From: Scylla paramamosain
Lineage: Eukaryota; Arthropoda; Malacostraca; Decapoda; Portunidae
DNA: 64,000 bases
NCBI RefSeq assembly: GCF_035594125.1
Contig: NC_087151.1
Coordinates: forward strand, 23,667,831 to 23,731,830
Direction of reading: 5' to 3'
How positions within the stretch are numbered: position 1 is the first letter of the stretch; every line of letters begins with the position of its first letter. A model generated the notes under the pieces. The model ran no database searches. It was not told the origin of the DNA and saw only the letters and a program-made list of their open reading frames with translations. The position numbers and the translations under genes were made by a program. Shown in pieces: positions 1 to 13,700 of the stretch.

Positions 1-703
1 TTTCAAAGTACTTTGCTTGCATATTGGTATTTTTATACGTAAAAAGCTAAAAAAAAAAAAAACACTCAAAATGCACGTTTTTTTGTAAATTATACTGTTT
101 ATCCATGAAATGGTTTTTGAATGCGTTTCATCGTTTTCGTACGTAAGTTCCTCAAATACACTGAAAAGAGACGTTTTTATTAATATTGTTTAGTTTTCCC
201 ACATAGGGTTCTTTCCATGCTTATTATCATTTTGGTGCCTACCACGCTCATAAACATTCAGAAGACACGTTTCTGAAAATCTCCTTATCTTTCCCCACAT
301 GCTTTGCATGTATTTCGGCTTTTTGATACCTAACAATGTGAGATACACTCAAAATACTCGGTTTTGGTAATGCTGTTCTGTTTCTCAATATAGAGTGCTA
401 TTCATGCTTTTTAGCGTTTTCTTACCTAAGAAGATAAAAAACACTCATAATATGCGGATCTTGCATTTTGTCGTTTTTGTACGCAAAAATACATTAACAA
501 TCACATTATTTGTTTTTTAGTAATATTATTGTTTCTTGAGAAAGGGTGTTTTGCATGCGTTTTAGCGTTTTGGTACGCAAGTAGCTCAAAAAACATTGAA
601 AAGAGATTTCTTTGGTAATGTTGTTTTGTTTTCTCATATAGAGTGATTTTCATGCGTTTTGGTGCCTAACACGTTAATAAACACATTTCTCGTTTTTTTT
701 TTT

Positions 704-800
704 TCACCAAAACGCTAAAATGCATGGAAATCACTGTATATGGGAATACCAAACACCATTACAAAACACGTATATATTGAGTTTTTCAGCTCCTCCTTAT
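704..800 (-). repeat. Inverted satellite fragment inside block Ia
   Basis: From about 704 the sequence reads ACCAAAACGCTAAAATGCAT and TATATGGGAATACC, the reverse complement of a D-type monomer. The flanks are in forward orientation. The right boundary is blurred by an A+T-rich stretch leading to the telomere-like tract at 871. Confidence 0.75.
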
Positions 801-870
801 TATTTATAAAATAAAGGTAACATAAAAATATTTTATAAAATAAAAAAAATAAATAAAAAAAACACTCAAA

Positions 871-955
871 CCTAACTTAACCTAATCTAACCTAAACTAA
901 CCTATCCTAACCTAACCTAACCTAACCTAAACCTAGCCTAATCTAACCTAACCTA
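871..955 (-). repeat. Degenerate interstitial telomeric repeat (CCTAA/TTAGG)n
   Basis: The plus strand reads repeated CCTAA with variants such as CCTAATCTAA and CCTAAAC. Five perfect CCTAA units run 906-930. The minus strand therefore reads TTAGG, the telomere motif of most arthropods. The tract replaces part of a satellite monomer: left of it the sequence ends AAAACACTCAAA, and right of it the satellite resumes at GTTGTTCTGTTTC, so about 19 bases of the expected monomer are missing. Confidence 0.85.
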
Positions 956-2338
956 TTGTTGTTCTGTTTCTACATATAGAATGTTATTCAAGTTTTTTTA
1001 TCGTTTTGTTACCTAAGAAGGTCAATAACACTGATAAAATAAGTTTCCAGCGATACCGTTTTGTTTCATCATATCGGGTACTTTACATCTATTTTGCGTT
1101 TCTGTACTTAATAAGCTAAAAAACACATTTTTTGTTATGTTATTCTGTTTTTTCCATAAAGGGTGTTTTGCATGCGTTTTAGCGTTTTGGTAAGTGAGAA
1201 TCTCAGAAACACTCAAAAGACAATTTTTTTTTTTTTTTCACATGTTTTGTATTCTATTTTCATGCATTTTAGTGCTTTGGTGCCTAACATGCACAAAAAC
1301 ACTTAAGAGGTAAGTTTCTTGGTATGTTGCTTCTTTTCCACATACGAGGGGCTTTGCATGCATTTAGGCGTTCTGGTACCTAACAATGTGAAAAAGCCTC
1401 AAATTACACGTTTTGGGTAATGTTCTGTTTCTTCATATAAAGAGCTTTTCATGCGTTTTCGAGGTTTGATAGCTAAGAAACTAAAAAAAACACTCATAAT
1501 ATACTTTTCTTTTCGTTTACTGATAAAGGGTAAAGTGCATTTCGGCTTTTTTTCTTTTATACGTAACAAGCACAAAAACATTCAAAATACTTGTTTTGAT
1601 AATGTTATTCTGTTTCTCCACAAAAGGGTGTTTTCCATGCATTTTAGCGCTTTGCTACGTAAAAAGCTGAAAATACTGAAAAGACAATTTTTTTTTCTAT
1701 TCCCATATAAGATGGTTTGATATTTTTTTTTTTTTTAGCGTTTCGGTATTTAAAACAATAATAAACACTCAAAAGACACGTTTCTGGAAATCTCGTTTCA
1801 TTTGCCTTCATTTTTGCGCTTTGGTACCTAATAATATGAAATACACTCAAATTACACGTTTTTGGTAATGTTCTGTTTCTCCATATTGAGTGCTATTAAT
1901 GCGTTTAGCGTTTTGTTACCTATGAAGCTCAAAATTACTCATAATAAACATTTATAGTAATGTCTTTTGTTTTCCCGATAAAGAGTACTTTGTATGCATT
2001 TTGGCGTTTTTATACGTAAAAAGTTCAAAATACCTATTTTTTTCGTATATATTATTGTCTTTCTCCATAACGGGAGTTTTTTTTTTTTTTTCATGTGTTT
2101 TAGTGTCTTGGTAAGTAAGCAGCTGAAAACACTGAAAAGAGACTTTTTTTGGTAATGTTTGTTTATTCATTTATTTATTTATTTCCGTATAGTATGCTTT
2201 CCATGCTTTTTTTTTTAGCGTTTTGACGCCAAGCACGCTCATAAATACTAAAAAGACACTTTTCTGTAAATCTCGTTTCCTTTCCCCTATATAGGGTGCT
2301 TTGCGTGCATTTTGCGGTTTTGGTAGCTAAGAAACTGA

Positions 2339-2407
2339 AATATATAATATAATATATAATATATATTATATAATATAGTAGATAATATAATATATAATAT
2401 ATAATAA
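2339..2407. repeat. AT-rich low-complexity tract (ATAT/TAATA)
   Basis: This is an imperfect run of ATATAATATATAATATAT-like sequence within a satellite monomer. It is nearly pure A/T and locally self-complementary. Confidence 0.8.
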
Positions 2408-3261
2408 TGTTATATTTATCCATATAGAGTGCTATTCATGCGTTTTAGCGTTTTAATACCTAAGAATCTCAAAAACACACAAAATATTTGTTTCTGGTAA
2501 TGTTATTTTCTTTCTTCATAACGTGTGTTTTGCATTTATCCTAGCGATTTAATACTTAAGTAGCTCAAAGACATAGAAAAGACACGTTTTTTTGTAAAGT
2601 TATTTTATTCCTATATAGGGTACATTCCATGCGTTTTAGCGTTTCGGTACCTAACACGCTCATAAATACCCAAAACACTTATCTGGAAATGTCGTTTCTT
2701 TTCCCTATATAGGGTACTCTGCATGAATTTTTTGCGTTTTCGTACCTAGCAATGTGAAATAATCTGAAAATACACATTTTTGGTAATGTTTTTTTTTTTC
2801 TGTTTCTCCATATAGAGTGCTATTCATGCGTTTTAGGAATTTGGTACCTAAGAACCTCAAAAAAACTCATATTACACTTCTATTTACGTCTTTTTATTTA
2901 CGTATAGGGTATTGTAATGCATGCATCTTGGGATTTTTTCTACGTACCAAGTAAAAAAAAGTCTAAATTTTTGTTTCTGGTAATATTACTTGTTTTCTCT
3001 ATTAAAAATATGTGTTTTTGTTCAGTTCCTCTCTGTAGTTTTTTTTTTTTTGGCATCCGTTTACCGTTTTCGAACGTAGGAAACTGAAAATAATACAAAA
3101 ATACAAAAAACGAGTCTTTTACAAGTTTTTTTTTTCTTTTTCCTCATATAGGGTGCTTTAAATGTTTTTTTTTTTTTTTTTAGTGTTTTGGTGCCTAACA
3201 CATCATAAACACTTAAAAACTATGTTTCTGGAAATGTCGTTTGCATTTTAGGCGTTTTGAT

Positions 3262-3320
3262 ACCATTCAATACATTCAAGATACAAAATCTTGTATCTTA
3301 AAATACATTCAAGATACAAA
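3262..3320. repeat. Short duplicated motif with a 9-bp hairpin
   Basis: CATTCAAGATACAAA occurs twice within about 40 bases. Between the copies AAGATACAA faces TTGTATCTT across a 4-base loop, a perfect 9-bp stem. It interrupts a satellite monomer. No function is evident. Confidence 0.6.
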
Positions 3321-5748
3321 GTTTTTTGTATTTTTGTTATGTATCTCAATATAGAGTGCTCTTATTGGGTTTTAGCTGTTTCGGTAACTAAGAAGCTCAA
3401 AAACACTCAAAATACACGTTTCTCAATTTAATTTACTTTTCCCATGTAAGATATTTTCCATACATTTTGGTGTCTTTTTTCATAGCAAGCTCAAAAACCC
3501 TCAAAATATTTGTTTTGATAATTTGATTCTGTTTCTCAAGGTAGGGTGTTTTTGATGTGTTTATTTATTTTTTTTTTGTACACAAGAAGCTAAAAACAAT
3601 CAATTGTTTTTGGTAATTTTGTGTTCATTTCCCATATAGGGTGCTTTCCATGCTTATTTTGCGTTTTGGTGCCTAACATGCACAAAAACACTGAAAACAT
3701 ATGTTTTTTGGAACGTTTCCCCATAAAGGAGGCTTTTTATGCAATTTGCCGTTTTGATACCTAACAATGTGAAGAAAACTCAAAGTACAAGTTTTTCCTA
3801 TTTTTCTTTTTTTCTCCATATAGTGATATTGACCTGTTTTCACGTTTAGTACCAAAAAAGATAAAACAAAAAAAAAACACTTATAATTCACGTTTTTCGT
3901 AATATCTTTTCGTTTCACCATATAGGGCTCTTTAATTGCATTTTGTCGTTTTCTACGTAACAGTTAAAAACAAAAAAAAAATAAAAGAGTTATCTTTAAT
4001 AATGTTATTCTATATCACCATAAAGTTTGTTCTGGATACTTTTTAACGTTTTGGTACGTAAGAAGTTGAAAAACACTCAAAACATACGTTTTTCGTAATA
4101 TTTTTTTGTTTTTGTTTTCATATAAGGTGAATTCCATTCTTTTTAGCGTTTTAGTAGCTAACACGCTCAAAAACACTCAAAACAGATTTCTGGTAAAGTC
4201 GTTTTGTTTCCACATATAGGATGCTTTGTGTGAATTTTGGCATTTTTGTACCTAATAATGTGAAAAACACTTAAAATACACGTTTTTGGTAATTTTTTTT
4301 TTCCCATACCACGTGCTATTCATGCTTATGAACGTTTTGGTATCTAAGAAACTCAAAGATACTTAAAATACACACCTCTGGCAATGTCCTTTCTTTTGCA
4401 TATATATGTTTTTTTTTTTTTTTTTAATGCATTTTGGCGTTTTTGTATGTAACAAGCCCAAAAACACTTAAAAGACTTGTTTTTGATAATATTAATGTGT
4501 TTTTCCACAAAGGGTGTTTTGCATGCGTTTTAGCGTTTTGGTAAGCAAGAAATTGAAAAACACTCAAAACACTCAAATGTAATGTTGTTTTGTTTTCCCA
4601 TATAAGGAGCTTTCCTTGCTTCTTATCGTTTTCGTGCCTTACACGCTCATAAACACTGAAAAGATTTTTTTTTAATTTGTTTTCTTACCCTATATAGGGT
4701 GGTTCGTATGGATTTTGCGTTTTGGAATTTAATAATATGAAAAAACAGTCAAAATACAGGTTTTCAGTAATGTTCTGTGTTTCCACATAGAGTGCTATTC
4801 ATGCGTTTTTAATTTTTCGTTCCTAATATATGGTGCTTCCTATGTATTTTAGCCTTTTGGGGCGTAAAAAAAAAAAAAAAATTATTAATTAATTAAAATA
4901 AAAGACACTTTTCTAGTAAAGTAGTTTCGCTTAGCCATATGCTTTTTGGTGTTTTGGTACCTAGCATTGTGAAAATACTCGAAATACAAATTTTTGGTAA
5001 TGTTTTTCACTACATATAGAATGCTATTCATACCCTTTAAAGTTTTGGTACCTAAGAACCTCAAATACACTTAAAATGCTCAATTCTCGTAATGTCTTTT
5101 CGTTTCCCCATATTTCGTTTCCCCATATATTCCACTCATTTTTTCGTTTTTTGTACGAAAGAAGCTGAAAACACTCATAATACTTGTTTTTGGTAAAGTT
5201 ATTCTCTTTCTCCTTAAAGTATGTTTTTTGCAAGAATGTTAGCGTTTTAGTACGGAAGTAGGTCAAAAAACGTGTTTTGTAAATTTCTTTGTTTCCCCAT
5301 ATAGAGAGTTTTCCATGCCTTAGAGCGTTTTGGTGCCTAACACGTTTATAAACACTCAAAATATAAGGTACTTTGCATGCATTTTGGCGTTTTGGTATCA
5401 AAACATGTGAAATACGCTAAAAATAAACGTTTTTAATAATATTATTTTAGTGTTTTGGTACCTAAGAAACTTAAAAACACTCATAATACACGTCTCTGGT
5501 AATGTCCTTTAATTTTTCCATATTGCCTGCATTTTCCGTTTACATGCCAAAAAAAAAGAATAAATAAATAAATAAATAGATAAATAAACAAATAAATAAA
5601 CATTAAAAACACTTGTTTTCGTAATGTTTTTATTTTGTTTTTCGCCACAGAGTGGATGCACGCGTTTCATCGTTTGGTTTATTATAAGTTGAATAACACT
5701 GAAATAAAAAGTAATCTTTCGTTTCCTCATATAGTGAGCTTTACATGA

Positions 5749-5778
5749 ACTAATAATAATAATAATAATAATAATAAT
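5749..5778. repeat. (AAT)n microsatellite
   Basis: About ten copies of AAT lie inside a satellite monomer. Confidence 0.9.
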
Positions 5779-7114
5779 GTGAAAAAAGAGTCAAAATACA
5801 CTTTTTTGGCAATGTTGTTCTGTTTCTCGATATAGATATGCTAGCCATGCGTTTTAGCATTTAGTATCTAGAGGCTCAAGACTCCCATAATACACTATTC
5901 TCGTAATGTCTTTTAGTTTCCCCATAGATTACTGTTTTGTTTTCCTTTATAGGGGGTTTTCCATGCGTTTTGCCTAACATGCTCATAACCAGTCAAAAAG
6001 ACTCGTTTCTGGATATGTCGTTTTTTTTTCATATTTTTTTTTTTTTTTTGTTATGTGGTTTTGTTTCTCCATATAGAGACATGTTAATGCGTTTTAGCGT
6101 CTGGGAACCTATAAAGTTGATTAACATTTATAATAAAAGTGTCTCGTAATGACCTTTCCTTTCCTCATAGGATACTTTACATGAATATAGTTTTTTTTTT
6201 TTTCGTAACAAGTCCTAAAACACTGAAAATACTTCTTTTTGTTAATGTTATTTTTTTTCATAAAGGGTTTTTTCATGCGTTTTAGAGTTTTGGTACCACA
6301 GCAGCTGAAAAACACTCAAAAGACACGTTTTTTGGTAATGCTGTTTTCTATTCCCATAGAAGGTGCTTTTAATACTTTTTAACGCTTTGGTGCCTAGCAC
6401 GCTCATAAACACTCGAGACACGTTTCTGGAAATCTCATTCTCTTTTCCCATGGAAGGTGCATTGCATGCAAATATACATTTTTGGCAATATTATTCTGTT
6501 TCTCTATATAGAGTGCTATTTATGTGTTTTAACGTTTTGAAACCTAAAAAAAAAAAACACACAAAAACACTCATAATACACAATTCATGTAATGTCTTTT
6601 TTTTTCCGCATTAAGTGTACTTTGCATGCTTTTTGACATTTTTCTACGTAAGAAGCTGAAAAACTACAAAAAAAATCTTGATTTTGGTAATATTATTTTG
6701 TTTCTCCATAACATATATTTTTGCATGTGCTTTAGCATTTTGGAACATAAGAATTTCTAAAACACTCGATAGACACGTTTTGCGTAATGCCGTTTTATAT
6801 TCCAAAGAAGGGTGATTTCCATGCTTTTTACCGCTTTGGTGCCTAACAATATCGAGTATTTTGTATAATTTATAGTGTTTTGATGCCTATTACACTCATA
6901 AACACTCAAAAGACACATTTATTCTTTGGAAATCTTGTTTCCTTACCCCATATATGATGCTTTGTCTGCATTTTGGCGTTCTGGTAATGTTATTCTATTT
7001 CTCCATATAGAGTGGTATTCATGAGTTTTAGGGTTTTGGTAGTTAAGAAGCTGAAATAAACTCATAATACACGTTTTTCGTTTTTTTTTTTTTTCTGTTC
7101 TTCATATAGGGTAC

Positions 7115-7172
7115 TTTGTAGTATTTTGGCGTATCTGTTCATAACAAGCTCAAAAGCCCTCAAAATACTTGT
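7115..7172 (+). repeat. 58-bp direct duplicate, copy 1
   Basis: This stretch of a B-type monomer is identical, base for base as read, to 7740-7797. Both share private variants such as GTATCTGTTCATAAC and AAAAGCCCTC that are absent from the B consensus. Other B monomers differ at many sites, so the pair was copied recently. The offset is 625 bp. Confidence 0.85.
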
Positions 7173-7739
7173 TTTTGTTAGTTATTCTCTTTCCCACATG
7201 AGTTACATGTGTTTTAGCGTCTTGTTAAGAAAGTAGCTCAAAACACCTGAAAACAAGTTTTTGGTAATGTTTTTATTTGTTTCCAGTATAGAGTGCTTTC
7301 CATGCTTTTTAGTGTTTTTGTGTCTAACAAGCTCATAAATACTCAAAAGAAACGTTTCTGTAAATTTCGTTTTGTTTCCCCATATTTTGGGCTCTGCATG
7401 CATTTTGCCAATTTGGTACCTAACAATGTGAAAGACTCTCAAAATATACGTTTTTGGTAATGTTCATTCGTGTTCCAATATAGGTTGATTTTCATGCTTT
7501 TAAGCGTTTTGATAGCTAGAACGCTCATAAATTCCCCAAAAATTTTTTTGAAAGTTTTTGGAAATTTCGTTTCGTTTGCTCATATAGGGGATTTTGCATG
7601 CGTTTTTAGCTTTTTGGTACCTAAGAATGTGAAAAAAACACTCAAAATACACGTTTTTGGTAATGTTGTTCTGTTCCTTAATATAGAGGGATATTTAGGC
7701 GTTTTCGCGTTTTTTTTTTTTATTCCTCATATAGCGTAG

Positions 7740-7797
7740 TTTGTAGTATTTTGGCGTATCTGTTCATAACAAGCTCAAAAGCCCTCAAAATACTTGT
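7740..7797 (+). repeat. 58-bp direct duplicate, copy 2
   Basis: Identical to 7115-7172. Flanking monomers on either side of the two copies are much less similar, so the shared tract is short. Confidence 0.85.
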
Positions 7798-10700
7798 AGA
7801 ACATTCATAGAACACGTTTCTCGTAATGTTCTTTCGTTACCCCATACAGGTTATTTTGCATGCATTTTGTCGTTTTCCTACGTTGCAAACTCAGAACACT
7901 CAAAATACTTTTTCTTTTTTTTATAAGAGTATTTTGCATGCGTTTTATCGTTTTGGTACGGAAGAAGCTAAAAAAAAAAAAAACACACAAAAGACAAGTT
8001 TATCGTAATGTAGTTTTGTATTCCATATAGGGTGATTTCCATGCTCTTTAGCGTTTTTGTGCGTAGCACTCATACAAACACTGAAAAGACACGTTTCTGG
8101 GAATCTCGTTTCCTTTTCAAATATATCGTTTCGAAACATAAATCGCTTATAAACACTCAAAAGAAACGTTTCTGGAAATTTCCTTTGGTTTCCGATTATG
8201 AAGGGCTTTTCCATGCATTTTGACATTTTGGTACCTAAGAATGTGAAATATACTGAAAAACACATTTTTGCTAATGTTCGTTTCTTCATACTGTATGGTA
8301 TTTAGGCGTTTTAACGTTTTTTGTGCCTAAGAAGCTTAAAAGCACTTATAATGATTCTCGTAATGTTCTTTCGTTACCCCATATAGAGTATTTTCAATGC
8401 ATTTTGGCGTTTTGTGCGTGAAAAGCTCAAAAACAATTAAAATACTTGATTTTGGTAATGTTATTCTGTTTCTCCATAAAGCGCGTTTTGTTTGCGTTTT
8501 AGAGTTTTGGTAGGTAAGGATATCAAAAGCACTGAAAAGAGATGTTTTGTTTTCTTTTCCCATATAGAGTGTTTTCTTTTTCTCTTTTTGCATTTTCGTG
8601 CCTAACACGCTCATAAACGCTAAGAGACACTTTTTTTGGGAGGAGGGGGGGAAACCTCGTTTCTTTATCCAAGATAGGGTGCTTTGCATGCATTTTGTCG
8701 TTTTGGAACCTAACAATGTGAAATATACTCAATATATACGTTTTTGTTAATGTTGTTCTGTTTCTTCATATAGAGTGCTATTTATGCGTTTTAGCATTTT
8801 GAAACCAATGATGCTCAAAAACGCTCATAATACAAGATTCTCGTAATGTCTTTTTATTTCCCCATACAGAGCACTTTCCAAGCATTTTGAGGTTTTTGTA
8901 CGTAACAGGTATGAAAACACTCAATATAATTTTTTTTTTTGTAATGTTATTGTTTCTCTATTTGTGTGTTTTGCTTACGTGTTAGCGTTTTGATACGTAA
9001 ATAGCTCCAAAAAACACTCAAATGACACATTTTTGGTAATATTATGTTCTTTTCCAATATAGCATATTTTTCATGGGTTTTAGGTTTTTTGTGCCTAACA
9101 ACCTTACAAACACTCAAAAGGCACGCTACTGTAAATGCCGTTTTCTTTCATCTTATAGAGTGGTTTGCATGCATATTGGGTTATGGCAACTAAGAATGTG
9201 AAATGCACTCAAAATGCACGTTTTCTGTTTTTTTTTTTTTTTCGTAAGGAATTCTGTTCATGTATTTTAGTGCTTTCGTACCTAATAATAAATATTTCTC
9301 GTAATATTTTTTTTTTCGACATGTAAAGTTGTTCATATCATTTTGCCTTTTTTTTACATAATATGCTCAAAAACTCTCAAAATGCTTGTTTTATTGGTAG
9401 TTATTCTGCTTTCTATACAGGGTTGCATGCCTTTTAACATTTTGTTACGTAAGTAGCTCAAAACACTGAAAAGAGACGTTTTTAGTAATGTTATTTTTCT
9501 TTTTCTCCATTTCCCATATAAGATACTTTCCATGTTTTTTTTTTTTTTCGTTTTCATGCCTAGCACGCTCACAAACATTCAAAAGACACATTTTTTGAAA
9601 TCTCCTTTCGTTTTTCATATAGAGAGCTTTGCATGTAGTTTCGCGTTATGGGAGCTAACAATGTGAAATACACCCAAAATACACATTTTTGGTAATATTG
9701 TTCTGTTTCTTCATAAAGAGTTTTAGCATCTTTGTACCTACGAAGCTCAAAAACACTCATACGACAAGTTCCTTATAATGGCGTTTTGTTTAGCAATATA
9801 GGGTATTTTGAATACATTTTGGCGATTTTGTACATGATTTATTACCTAAGAAACAAAAAAAAAAAAACACTCATAATACACATTCCTCGTAATATGGTAT
9901 CGCTTCCCTATATAGGGAACTTTGCATGCATTTTGGCGTTTTTTTTTTTTTTTTTTAAGTAACAAGCTCAAAAATACTCAAAATAATTGTTCGTGGTAAT
10001 GTTATTCTGCTTCTCCATATAGAATGTTTTGCCTGCGTTTTAGCGTTTTGGTACGTAGGTAACCCAAAAAACATTTAAAAAGAGACATTTTTGGCAATGT
10101 TTTTGTTTTCTCATATACGGTGCTTTCCATGCTTTTTTTTTAGTGTTTTGAGGCCTATCACTCTTATAAACACTAAAAAGACAAGTCTCTGGAAATCTCG
10201 TTTCCTTTCCCATATAGTGTGCTTTGCTTTGAATTTGGCGTTTTGGTACCTAACAATGTGAAATACACTCTAAATACATCCTCTTGGTAATATTGTTCTG
10301 TTTCTCCATATAGAGTGCTATTTATGCGTTTTAGAGTTTTAGTATCTAAGGAGCTCAAGACCACTGATAATACACATTTCTCGATTTTTTTTTTTTTTCG
10401 TCTCCCCATACAGGGTACTTTTTATGTATTTTTTGCGTTTATGTACGCAATGAGCATAAACAAAAAAAAATATTCAAAATACTTGTTTTTGGCAATGTTA
10501 TTCTGTTTCTCCATTATATATGTTTTTGCATGCGATTTTGCGTTTTGGTGCGCAAGTAACTCAAAAACACTGAAAGGGGTATTGTAGGATCGCTAATCCC
10601 GTGTTAAATTGCTTATGTTTTGTCCATGCCTTTTAGCGTTTTAGAACCTAGCACGCTCATAAATACTAAAAAGACACGTTTCTGGAAATCTCGCTTCCTT

Positions 10701-13700
10701 TTCCCCATAAAGGGTGCTTTGCATTCAGTTTGGCGTTTTGGTACCTACCAAAGTGAAATACACTCAAAATACACATTCTTGTTCAAGTTGTACTGTTTCT
10801 CCATATTGAGTGGTATTTATGCGTTTTAGCGTTTTCGTGTCCAAGAAGCTCAAAACCATTGCTAATACACGTTTCTGGTAACTTTTTTTTTTTTTTTCTT
10901 GTTTCTCCATAGAGGGTACTTTGCATGCATTTTGGCGTTTGTCTACGTAACAAGCTAAAAAAAAAAAAATCAAAACTCTTGTTTTTGATAATGATATTCT
11001 GTTTCTACATGAAAGGTGTTTTGCATGCGTTATAGCGTTTTGGTATGTAAGTAGGTCAAAAACACTCCAAAGAAACTAACAATGTGAAATACACGTAAAA
11101 TACATGTTTTGGTAATATTTTTTTCTGTTTCTCCAAATGGAGAAACATGCATGCATATGAATGTTTTGGTACCTAATAAGCTCAAAAACACTCGTAATAC
11201 GCGTTTTCCGTTTTTTTTTTTTTTTCGTTTCCGCATTTAAAGTAGTTTGAAATATTTTGGCCTTTTGTAAGTAACATGCTCAAAAACATTCAAAATAATT
11301 GTTTTTGGTATTTATTTTGTTTTCCATAGAGATACATGCGTTTTAACGTTTTCTTACGTAAATAACTCAAAACACTGGAAAGAGACGTTTTTAGTAATGT
11401 TCTTTTGTTTTCCCATATAGGGTGCTTTCCATGCTTTTTAGCGTTTCGATGCCTAGCACGCTTGCTAACACTCGAAAGACACGTTTCTGGAAATCTCGTT
11501 TTCTTTCTCCATATGGGATGCTTTCTATGCATTTTGGCGTTTTGGTATCTAACAATATGAAACACATTCAAAATATACCTTTTTTTTTTGTTGTTGTTGC
11601 TCTTCCATGAAAAGTGCTATTCATGCTTTTTAGCGTTTTGGTACCTGAGAAGCTCAAAAGCTCTCTTAACACAAGTTTCTCGTAATGTCTTCTTTCCCCA
11701 TATAAAGTACTTTCCACGCATTTTTGGCATTTTTCTACGTAACAAGCTCAAAAACACTCCAAATATACGTTTTTAGTAGAAATATACTGTTTTTCCATGA
11801 AGGGCGTTTTACATACGCTTTAGCGTTTTGATAAGTTGCCCAAAACACTTAAAAGAGACATTTTTGTTGAAGTTATATTGTTTTTACTTATAAGGTGTTT
11901 TCCATGCTTTTTAGTATTTTAGTTCCTAGTGCGTTCATAAACTCTCAAAAAAAATGTTTCTGGAAATCTCATTTAGTATCCCAATATAAGCTGTTTTGTA
12001 TGCTTTTTTGACGTTTTGGTACCTAACTAACAAAGTGAAAAACACTCAAAATACTTCTTTTTGGGTTACGTTATTTTGTTTCACTATAAAAGGTGTTTTG
12101 CATGCGTTTTAGCGTTTTCGTACATAAGTGGTTCAAAAACAATCAAAAGACACGTTTTTCCTAATATTGTTTTATTTTTCCATACAGGGTGGTATCTATG
12201 CTTTTTAACGTTTATCGTGTCTAACACACTTAATAACATCACAAAAGACACGTTTCTCTTAATGCCGTTTCCTTTCCCCATGTAGGTGACTTTGCATGCA
12301 TTTTGGAGTTTGGTAACTAACAATGGGAAAAACATTCAAAATACTCGTCTTTGGTAATGAAGTTTTATTTCGGTATACAGAATACTATTGATGCCTTTTA
12401 ACGTTTTGATACCTAAGAAGCTTAATAACTCTCATTACACACGTTTCTCTTAATATTATTTTCTTTCCCCCATATAGAGTACTTTCCATGCATTTTAGAA
12501 TTTGTGTACGTAACAAGCTCAAAACCTCTGAAAATACCGTTTTATTTTTGGTAAACTTATACTGTTTTTCAATAAAGGGTGTTTTGCCTGCGTTTTTTTT
12601 TTGGTACGTAAGTAGCTTAAAAACATCGAAAAGAGAAGAATTTGATAATGATGTAGTGTTCTTCCACATAGGATACTTTCAATGCTATCTAGCTTTTTGG
12701 TATCTAAACATGCCATAATCACTCAACAAACACGTTTCTTAAAATGTCGTTTCCTTTCCCCATATAAGGTGCTTTACATACATTTTGACATTCTGGTATA
12801 TGACAATGGGAAATGCACTCAAAATACATGTTTTTTGGTAGTGTTGCTCTATTTGTCCATGTAGAGAGCTATTCATGCTTTTTAGCGTTTTGGTACTTGA
12901 GAAGCTCAAAAATATTCTTAATATACGTTTCTCGTAATGTCATTTTGTCTCCCTATATAGGTTGTTTGCATGCATTTTGACGTTTATGTACGCAACAAGC
13001 TCAAGAAACATTAAAAAACACTTATAATATTTTCTTAAGTAAAAATACTTGGTAATGTTACTTTGTGTCTCCACAAAGGGTGTTTTCCGTGCGTTTTAGT
13101 ATTTTGGTACATATGCAGCTCCAAAAAAAAAAAAAATCAAAAGACTTTTTTTTGTTTTCCTATATAGGATGCTTTCCAAGATTTTTAGAGTTTTGCTGTG
13201 TAACATACAAAAAATACTCAAAAGATACGTTTCACTTAATGTCGTTTCTTTTACTCATATAGGGCACATTGCATGCATTTTAGCGTTTTGGTACTTAACA
13301 GTGTAAAAAAGAAAAAAAAAACTCAAAATACACGTTTTTGGTAATATTGTTGTTTCTCTATATGAAGTGTTATTCAATGCTTTTTTTTCTTTTTTTCTTT
13401 TTTTTTTTTGGTACTAAGAAGCTCAAAAACACTCCTAAAACAAGTTATTCGTAGGGTCCTCTTGTTTCCCCATTCTTCCCCTGTTTCATTTTTGTATTGT
13501 TATTCTGTTTCTCCGTATAGAGTGTCATTCGTGCGTTTCAGTGTTTTGGTACCTAAGAAGCTCAAAAATATTACAAATACACGTTTCTCGTAATGTTCTT
13601 TAGTTTCGCGATGTAGTGTACTTTGCAAGCTGAAAACACTTAAAATACTTGTTTGTGGTAATGTTACTCTGTATCTCAATAAAGGGGTTTTGCATGCGTT

